A stretch of DNA of 64,000 nt from Guadua angustifolia (taxonomy: Eukaryota; Streptophyta; Magnoliopsida; Poales; Poaceae), in contig CM070501.1 in the NCBI GenBank assembly GCA_036346375.1, positions 32,198,539 to 32,262,538 of the forward strand. Reading direction: 5' to 3'. Below are positions 56,140 through 64,000 of this stretch, piece after piece. The translations under genes were made by a program, and so were the position numbers. A model generated the notes under the pieces. The model ran no database searches. It saw only the letters and a program-made list of their open reading frames with translations, and had not been told where the DNA came from. How positions within the stretch are numbered: position 1 is the stretch's first letter; every line of letters starts with the position of its first letter.

Positions 56140-57412
56140 AGATCTCGGCTAATTAACCAAGGCAAGGATGCTATTATGGAGTAAGAATCCGTGTTGTCGC
56201 ATGTTTATGTGTGTGTTAAGGGTTGAGACGTTGAGCTGATGTCTCCTCGAGATGATTAAGATTCATCCGGGAGCGCAGGAGTAATATTTGTCGTCCTTCT
56301 TGATGTCTTAAGAGGACATGTTTTTCTAAGTGTTCTTATGGATCACGAGATAGCCATCCTGTGGCGAAGTTAATGTTAGGCTTGCTGTTGAAGAAGCAGC
56401 CAGTGATTACACGCTATAATTTATATAAAGGGATGTTTTGTTACTGATCATGCCTACTTTTTTATCCATGACAGTTGCCTTCATTCGTTCATTTTTCATT
56501 TTTAGGTACCTTAAATATGTACTGCTGTACTTGTACATCTTAATTTCTCGTTCGCGTTCATCTTTTTGCCTTCCTCTGTCAATTGTCGTTTAGTTTCTTA
56601 CAGAACATTCTAGGAGGACAAAATTATGTCCGTGAGTTCAGACTGAAAGCAATGGTCCTCTTAGTCTTCCCTCCATTTGCTTACTAATTTACCAACTTGC
56701 ATCGTGATTCCTCAAGTGCCAAGCCAGCGACAGCCCGTAAGCATTTTTTTTATAAAGATTAAGATCCGGTCTCTGCAGTTGCACACAACCGAGTTTTACA
56801 AATATCATAGCCAAACATTGTAATGAAAAACAGGCAAAGAGAATTTAAAATCAAAAGCAAATTCGATAATTGCTGCTCTATCCATTCTTGGCAAAGATAT
56901 CCAACGCCACAACCTCTAATGCCCTGCTTGCCAGCTGAAAGGTCGCCCTGTTATTCTCATGTTGCAATAGATAGTCCGCAAGCATGGTTCTCCAGTATTC
57001 CATATTGTCATGAAGGATAAAGGAAAAATGACTTGCATAATACTAGATTATGAAAGCCTGCCTTTATAAATATCTTGGCCAAGTTTAAACCGACAAGTTC
57101 ATCGTCTCAGATAACACAAGCATAATTGAACATGGAACATATATACATACATGCTTGCCGGATATCAAACGAAACTGATGGGTTCTTCACTTTTTTTCCC
57201 CATGGACACGTTTTTTTTTTGGCAAATCTGGCATCCGTGTGAACGAATTTGCAAAACTAGTCATGCCTCTTACTGCGAAAGCAACAACAATTGACATGTG
57301 TCACCTATGTGCTCCTGTACCGTATTGATACATTTCACCTGCCGCACTCCCATACCGTATCACCTTATCGACGCTGCGGCAAACGAGCTGCTATATATCC
57401 TGAGCTCGGCGG
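56140..57412. other. 3' flank of the mannanase gene and intergenic DNA
   Basis: The 3' UTR probably ends within the first 300-500 bp, but no canonical AATAAA was seen. No other gene is recognised. Confidence 0.45.
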
Positions 57413-58195
57413 TGTAGGGTCGAGGATGTGCCTAGAGGGGGGTGAATAGGCGTTTTACAAAATTCGATCCCTCACTAAACAATTCGCTCTAATCAACCCC
57501 TATGTCAAAATCTAATCAAATATATATGCGGAAGCGATAAATAGGTTTTGACAATTAAAGCCTAAATCAACTAGGCTCACTAGTGCACTAACTAAATTAT
57601 GTCTCTAAACTAGAATTGCTAAATTGATCAATCAATTAATACTAAGCAATTCTAATTACAATCAAGCAAATGAATAGTATACAATAAATGTAAATACTTG
57701 AAAGTAAAAGAGACAACCGATATTTTTCCGTGGTGTTCGGAGACTTGCCGGTCTCCCCTAGTCCACGTTGAGGCAAGCCCACACTTGACCGGCTCTCGCC
57801 GAGCACCCGCCTCTTTCCACTAGTCGTGGTTTTTCACGCCGCGCAGTAGGCTCAACCCGAACCTTCACAAACTTGCCGGGCTTTCACACCTTGAGAGCTC
57901 CTCAAGACGACGCCTACGCCATCTAGGAGTCGGCAACCTCCAAGAGTAACAAGCCGCTCCTCCGCTTGAACTTCACCGAGCACAACAAATGCGCTCCCGG
58001 TGATCACCAAGTGCAACACATGCACAAGGCCTCACTCAAATGCAACACATGCACAAGAGGCACTCAACCCACTCCCTAATTGCAACACATGCAATTAGTG
58101 CTCACACTTAAGCTCAAGAAGCAAATGGAGAAGAGCAACACATGCAAACAACTCCCACACAGCAGCAACCCCTTGCCCAAGCCCCCCAAGGGGTA

Positions 58196-58203
58196 TATTT
58201 ATA
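58196..58203 (-). promoter_or_regulatory. TATA box of the minus solo LTR
   Basis: Minus strand TATAAATA within GGGGCTATAAATATACCCC, at the position equivalent to 41055-41062. Confidence 0.7.
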
Positions 58204-58897
58204 GCCCCACCAAGAAAACTAGCCGTTGGGGGCTCAAACGGCGAACACAAAAGTGCGGTACTTATCGCTTCTAAGGGCAGTAGTACCGCCTCACTCCAAC
58301 GGTCGGCTCAACGGCCATATTTTCAGACTACCGCCCTCTAAGGGCCTTAGTATCAAGATTTATGATACTACCGCTCTTGACCACCAGTAGTGCCGGCCTC
58401 AGAACCCGTAAAACATCACAGATCAGAAAAGAGCTACCGCAGTATAACCCCGTAGAGTACCAAGATTCGCCTGCACCGCCTGCAATCAGTAGTTGCCAAC
58501 AGAGAAATCTTGATTTGAACTCCAAATCCATTTCTCCAAAAACCAAACTTATTCTTTGAGCCACAAAGATGATCAACACATGATCATACACACGTGCAAA
58601 ACACATTTGCACCAACTTAGCTCATGCTCAAAGAATTTCAACCAAATTGCGAAAACACATTTCGCAACCAACTCAAGATCTATTTGCAAAACGTATTAAG
58701 CAAATCAAACTTGAGTTTATGAGATTAATCCCCCTAGCCATGTGAAGGTCAACACGAGACCCAGTCAACTTGCCAACACCCGTTGCAAGCCCTACTCACA
58801 TGCTCTCGGGATTCCGGACTCATAAACCTCAGTTTATTCGCACAACGAACTTGCAAATAACTCAATGAACATATTTCATGCTTGAGCACTACTCTTT

Positions 58898-59395
58898 GCA
58901 ACACATGCAAAAGTCTAGCTCCAAGCAACACCAAATCAAGATGCATGAACTCTCTAATTGCAACACATGCAATTCTCTAGTTCCATGCAACATCAAAACC
59001 AAATTTCAGCTAAAACCAAATCACACGTATGAGCTCTTTACTCGCAACACATGCAAGACTCTAGCTCCATACAACCACACAAATACCGAATCATGCTTGA
59101 GCTCTCTTCTTTTGCAACACATGCAAAACTTAGCCCCAAGCAACCACAAGATTTTAGAAAGATTTGTTTTGAAACAAAACCAAAACATGAAGTTTCAACA
59201 TTTGCAACACATGCAAACGTGAACTTCACGCAAAAGCCAACACATATAGCTTATCCTATTTGCAACACATGCAAATCAAAGCTTTATGCGAAAACCAAAT
59301 GCATATGCTCTTCCTCTTTGCAACACATGCAAATCAGAGCATAAACCAATAACAACCAAGCATAAGCTTAACCCATTCGCAACACATGCCAAATG
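58898..59395 (-). repeat. GCATGTGTTGC motif array in the minus solo LTR
   Basis: Plus-strand GCAACACATGC occurs near 58898, 58960, 59044, 59115, 59204, 59264, 59322 and 59379 (eight copies, 55-90 bp apart). Four further copies lie at 58013-58140 on the other side of the TATA box. Motif cores are kept while spacers differ. Confidence 0.85.
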
Positions 59396-60676
59396 GTTAA
59401 CTTTTATGCAAAAACCAAATCCAAATGGTTTGAGCTTGAGTGAACGCGGAATGAGATCATCAATACATGATGAAGCTCAAGCTAGGAGACAATCCCTCTT
59501 AATAGTACGGCGATAAAAGCCTTAGACTCAAAGACTACAAAGTCCTTAGCCTATCTAATTATACCTTCGCCGCCGCGCGCAAGCAATCCCCTTTGGGGTC
59601 TTTATGATCATCACTTTGATACTCCCCCGGGATCATCACTCGATTCTTCTCTTTGTCTTCGAGATCTTCTCTTGACGCCCATCACCTCATGATGCCGTCT
59701 TTATCCCGTTCTCAATCATCTCATTCATCTTTGGACCTAACTCAATCACAACTCATAAAATAGTTAGTCCAAGATGCACGGTTGTCTCAATTATCTCTTG
59801 CACTCCCTTAACACATAATGGATGCCTTTAGATCAATTGAGCACAACCTAAATCAATTTGAATGATTTAATTGTGTCTTAAGTACAATAATGCAACTCAT
59901 GATTTATTATACTTAAGAGCTATTCATTTGTCCTTAATTAATCAAGGAACACCATCAACACATAATGAAATGTTCTTTAATGGTTATCAAGACAAATGAA
60001 CTCAATTTAAATTATCATTTAAATTGATATGAGTATATATTAACTACACAAGTTTTCATATACTTATGTTGATGAAAAGTAATGATCCATTATATGTAAA
60101 TTATATGGAAATGATCATTACTCTAAATCATCAACTATAGAATACACCCCACATGTATATGTGCATAGATATAATTGACTTGGACATAATATGCACATAT
60201 CCAATTTGATCATAATGGAGTATATCCTATATTACCATGAGTATACTTATAACTAGGCAATTCAAACATATACTCAAGGATTTAGTTTCTTTGTCTTGAT
60301 CCTTATATGTGTCAATAAGAATTAGATCAATACAAAGAGGTTTTCAAGTTAAACTACAAACTCCCCCTAAGTATGTGCATCCATGTAATGTGTGGATTGG
60401 GAAACATGATGTACGTTTGTGGTTAATATAATGGGGACATTCATACTTTAACTTGACTCCAAAGTATGCAACTAATACTTAAGATGAATACGCATACATA
60501 CCTTGGGTTTTCTATTTTTCAATGTGATGAGACTAATCAAAGATATTCTAAATAAACAAGTTAGTCTCGATATAAGATTTGTCATTAATAATAAAATCAC
60601 ATTAAGGGATAATCTCAATATTAGATTTGTCATTAACACCAAAACCATAACTAATGAAGGTTGAACTTACAGGCGG

Positions 60677-62104
60677 TAGGTGCCATGGACCGGTAGCTCG
60701 ACATATCCCTACCGAATACCCGTTCCTCAATAAGTTGTGGCACAAGTGATTCGATGGATACGATGCCAAGCAAAAGAAGCTCGACAGGCTAGTGGGACTC
60801 GCGCTGCCAGCGCTATGCTACAGTACGATAGGTGATATGTGTCATCTTTCGCTACTTCTATGGTCAGAGACAAGGCTAGTTTTGTAAATTCGTTAGTACA
60901 GGGCAGATTTGCAAAGAAAAAGTTGATTAGTTTTGTGTGTGTGGGGTGGGTGGGGGGGGGACCTCATGCCCTCATGGCCAAACTTCAGTTGCTATAGTCT
61001 CGCCAAGATCCTCAAGCATGTGGGTTTCTCACTGTTAGCAAGTTTATGTCATACTCCATTTGCTTTCAGTATTTAGGTGTGTTTAACACAACAAAGATGG
61101 GAAACAAATCTCACAAAAAAAGAAACCTCGAATACATCTTAATTTTTCATGTTAAACAGCTTTTCATTTATTCCATGCCAACTGTCGTAAAAACGAGTAG
61201 GATCAATGATTACCCATGCATTTGTTTTGTATGAACACTACGTATTACACTTAAAAGGATCAGTGTTCATGAAAGAAAAAACTCTTAAGAACTTTAAAGG
61301 CACATATTTTACCAGAGAGGACCACGGGGAGGAGTAATGTCCATAGCTGTGAATCCACTGGGTAGCAGATCCTCACCAACCTTCGGGTTGTATTTAGCCA
61401 ATGAAAAGGAAAGGGAAACAAAATAAACTTATTATCTCTACTACTATAATGCAAGCGATTGGTGGCAGCATGCGGCTTCCGCTGGGCCCATCAGATAGCC
61501 TCCACTCACGTACATGACCCCGCCCTAATCTCCTCGTTTTCTCCTCAAGCCCCCCCTTCTCCGCGCCTCAAACCTCCTCGCCCTAATCTCTCGCGTTCTC
61601 CTCTGCGCTTCACCATGATCCACGCCGCCCCTCAAATCCTAAACCACGCAAGCAATGAGACCCTCAGACCCACATGCGGGCGAGATCCACTCCCAGCGAT
61701 GTCGGCTGGCTCTCCGTCCGCTTCTCCCCTTCGCCCGCCTCCTCCACTTCTCCGCCTCGCTACTCCAAACGATCACCACCTCCTCCGCCGCTAAACCCCT
61801 CAAGGACGCTTCTCAGACATTCTGAAACCCCTAACCCTTGTGAACGGGCGCTCATGCCTCATTTGCTCACCAAAACGCCACCTCCGCTGCGGCATGCCGC
61901 CCCTGCGCAAGGGGCCCGAGCCCTCCAAATGACGAGAATGCTACAAGAGAATGACCCTCTAGATAGCTACTGGCACGCACGGCGACTCGTCGAGGAGGTG
62001 ACTACTTTACCTACCTACTGGTCAGAGCCTAGCGTCTTTGGAATTTTCACTGCAGATTGATTGATGCTTTGCTCTCCTGATTGGCGCTCCTAGCTCCAGC
62101 AGTG
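60677..62104. other. intergenic; possible 5' end of the BCCIP-like pseudogene
   Basis: The G+C-rich, C-rich stretch 61480-61960 has Pro-rich frames (61459-61794 and 61674-62060) that may be a decayed first exon of the downstream pseudogene, but no conserved residue confirms it. Confidence 0.4.
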
Positions 62105-63210
62105 CGGCGGACTTCGCTTTCTTGATCCCAAGCCCGGCGATTTCCACGGCGTCAAGATGTTGCTCAAGACCTACCTCGACTACAAGCCGGGATCTCACGG
62201 GCTTTGTCGACCTCATCCCGCACGCACTACGGTGGCACTGTTGTCAAGATGGCCGGCGATGAGGACGAGGAGGGACAAGGAAATGGCGGTGACGATGATG
62301 ACTTGTTTGGTTTTATCGGTGTGCTTAATTTGGGAAGATACGGTGTATGCACAACCTACTTACTCTATAAACAAGATGTTACAAGCCCGGTGGCATCTGA
62401 TTGAACACCTTGTCAGCCGATGCCTCGCAGAGTACCGCCAGCATCGAGGATCTTAAGCGATTCGCTTCTTTGCTTATGGGACAAGGATACCAAGAAAAGC
62501 TCAAGTCCATGATGGAAGAGAAGCGTCTCGTGGGCCTTGTTGGTGTGTCGGCGCTTTGTGAATTTCCATATGAACTGGTGCCTAAAATGTATGACGCGCT
62601 TTTCTTGACGAGGTTTCTGGGCAAATGAAGATGAGGTGGATTTTTGTTGTCAAGCACCATATTTTCTTTCATGTTTACTTTCGGTTAATGAGTTTGCAAC
62701 TGTCTCTGCATGTCAAGCCAACACAAGAACTCCGGGACTCCTTCCGATTCAAGCAATTACTGTTGGTTGTCGAATTTTTGAGGTGTGCAATGTAATTTGT
62801 TTTCGTGTTTTTTTGCCGCTACTTGCCGTTCTCGGATAATTGAAGTGGCATGTTTTGTTGCTCAAGAGAACCATGTAAAATGTTGTGTTGATCAAGGTCC
62901 AAGAGTAATTACGCTGAATATTAAAGCACCCGTAGTCTTTTGGTAATCGTTCACCATACTAACGCACTTGTCTCTGTCACTGCAGAGAAAAACTCCTACA
63001 AAGCATAAAGCAAAGAACAAAGAAGATGAGGATGAACCGTTACCTATCCAAAATTAGAGGATGACATTTTTCGTGAGGTATCAAAACATGTTATCGAGAT
63101 ATTGGTAGTTTGACTATTTCATCCATAGGTCTTTGACAAGTTGTCTTTCTTCCTCAACTTAGTTTATGGTCTTTCACTTTCCCAATACATGCCAAGCAGT
63201 CAAAGCAGAG
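62105..63210 (+). pseudogene. BCCIP: BCCIP/BCP1-family protein pseudogene, intron-retaining
   Basis: Pieces in shifting frames match the conserved order of plant BCCIP homologues: ADFAF then DFHGVKMLLKTYLDYKP (62107-62190), TVVKMAGDEDEEGQ...DDDDLFGFIGVLNLGRY (62240-62341), IEDLKRF...KLKSMMEEK...FPYELVPKMYDALF (62440-62605), LRDSFRFKQLLLVV (62728-62772), RKTPTKHKAKNKEDEDEP (62985-63040), LEDDIFREV (63055-63081), SFTFPIHAKQSKQR (63170-63210). Between them are intron-like gaps with GT/AG edges, so this is not a processed copy. At least four frameshifts (near 62118, 62193, 62440, 62608) and stops disable it. The family works in ribosome assembly/nuclear export (yeast Bcp1) and BRCA2/p21 binding (animals). 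Confidence 0.82.
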
Positions 63211-64000
63211 GTCAGCTTGAATCTAATTTTTAATGCTTTATATTATGTCTTGAAATGTGATGATCTTTTATTTCTATTTTTAATGCAAGAAGTTAGGAGC
63301 TGTATCTCAACCGTAGTCTCTTTTGCCAGCTTGAGTGAAGGCGAAATTTATCGCTTGCCCACACGTTGTTAGAACACACATTTTTCTTGCCATTAGTTTT
63401 CCAAAGAAGCGTGACTGGGGTTTGTGGATCGCCAAGTGCAAATGGAAGTACTAGCATTGCCATAGAAGCGAGGATGATCTACAAGAAGGAAATATGATCT
63501 CGCCAAGTGCAAATGGAAGTACTAGCATTGCCATTAGTTTTCCAAGAAGTGTTGATTTTGACTTGGTGGGAGGAAATATGATTTCATGAAATATATTGTC
63601 ATCTTGAGATAAAGCACAACTATCCAATAAAACCCGCATGGAATCGTAATTTCTATTTGTTTATTTTTGTCAATGTTACATCTTTAGATCTAATTATTAT
63701 TTTGATCATGTTAGTTTGTTGATGAAGAGCGACACTTGGCACTTGCCCATCGTAACTCTGTGTCGAGAAAGTACAGAGGCATTAGAGTATGCTAACATCG
63801 TTTATGAGAAGAATCCACGCATTTAACCGATAACTGCTTCTTCTTGGAGCTATCTACTATCGGTGACTATGATGTGATGCTATCTAAAGCATGTGCTTTT
63901 CCTTTTTCACCCTACATTTTCTCGACAATCTTGGGATTTCTTTTTGCAGATTCGTAATTATGATATGTGTATTGCAAAGAACTAAGAGGCTATTGCTATT
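63211..64000. other. intergenic; short duplication at 63430-63540
   Basis: CGCCAAGTGCAAATGGAAGT is present at 63430 and 63501 (period 71), and GCCATTAGTTTTCCAA at about 63391 and 63530. Further exons of the pseudogene were looked for and not convincingly found. Confidence 0.5.

Larger units (their letters stand above)
57413..60671 (-). mobile_element. 3.3-kb solo LTR with 5-bp TSD, minus orientation
   Basis: Reverse-complemented it starts TGTAAGTTCAACCTTCATTAG and ends ATCCTCGACCCTACA, matching the solo LTR at 38816-41850 along most of its length. Length 3259 bp. Exact TSD GGCGG at 57408-57412 and 60672-60676. No ORF or internal domain. The region 58230-58560 differs strongly from the corresponding part of the other copy. 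Confidence 0.93.

Noticed and set aside
55665..56156. 163-codon plus-strand frame over mannanase exon 4 in another frame
   Set aside because: It is a G+C-driven shadow of the real exon, which contains the catalytic ITEFG in its own frame.

Overview
The window is plant nuclear DNA, almost certainly from a grass (Poaceae). The evidence is the grass-type Ty3/gypsy (Tat lineage) retrotransposons, Stowaway and Tourist-like MITEs, 9-bp-TSD Mutator MITEs, CACTA and hAT remnants, and one intron-containing plant cell-wall gene with a G+C-rich coding sequence. The species cannot be named from the sequence. No tRNA, rRNA, CRISPR or bacterial-type gene was seen. Layout: 1-6933 is a minus-strand Tat-type gypsy element with its 5' LTR at 6296-6933 and its 3' LTR beyond the left edge. 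6934-22047 is repeat-rich intergenic DNA with short DNA transposons (7839-8209, 10930-11112, 11501-12097), degenerate tandem repeats (about 7000-7500 and 14100-14960) and a decayed BED/DUF659 hAT transposase pseudogene (17165-17749). 22048-23647 is the 5' half of an old LTR that holds a Mutator MITE and is cut by a CACTA end at 23648. That CACTA remnant carries a broken Ulp1-like protease ORF on the minus strand. 28113-46226 is a mosaic of two Tat-lineage gypsy elements in opposite orientations. The left one (minus) keeps its 3' LTR and an ORF antisense to the element. The right one (plus) has broken gag-protease-RT-RNase H-integrase, long 3' non-coding DNA with antisense ORFs, a 136-bp tandem array and a 3' LTR. 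A 1.7-kb hAT element and a 3.0-kb solo LTR, both with exact target-site duplications (TSDs), have landed inside the mosaic. 46227-52058 holds tandem repeats, a Stowaway MITE and a 1.4-kb long-arm foldback element just upstream of the only convincing intact gene. That gene, 52059-56139 (+), encodes a secreted GH5 endo-beta-1,4-mannanase in four exons (431 residues, both catalytic glutamates present). Its 2.5-kb second intron is filled with MITEs. A second 3.3-kb solo LTR (minus) occupies 57413-60671, and a frameshifted, intron-retaining pseudogene of the BCCIP/BCP1 family lies at about 62105-63210. Function: the mannanase should act on mannan or galactomannan in the cell wall. All else is transposon-derived, decayed or unassigned. 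The nesting order can be read from TSDs: Tat elements first, then the hAT and solo-LTR insertions into them; and the old LTR first, then the Mutator MITE and CACTA end within it.
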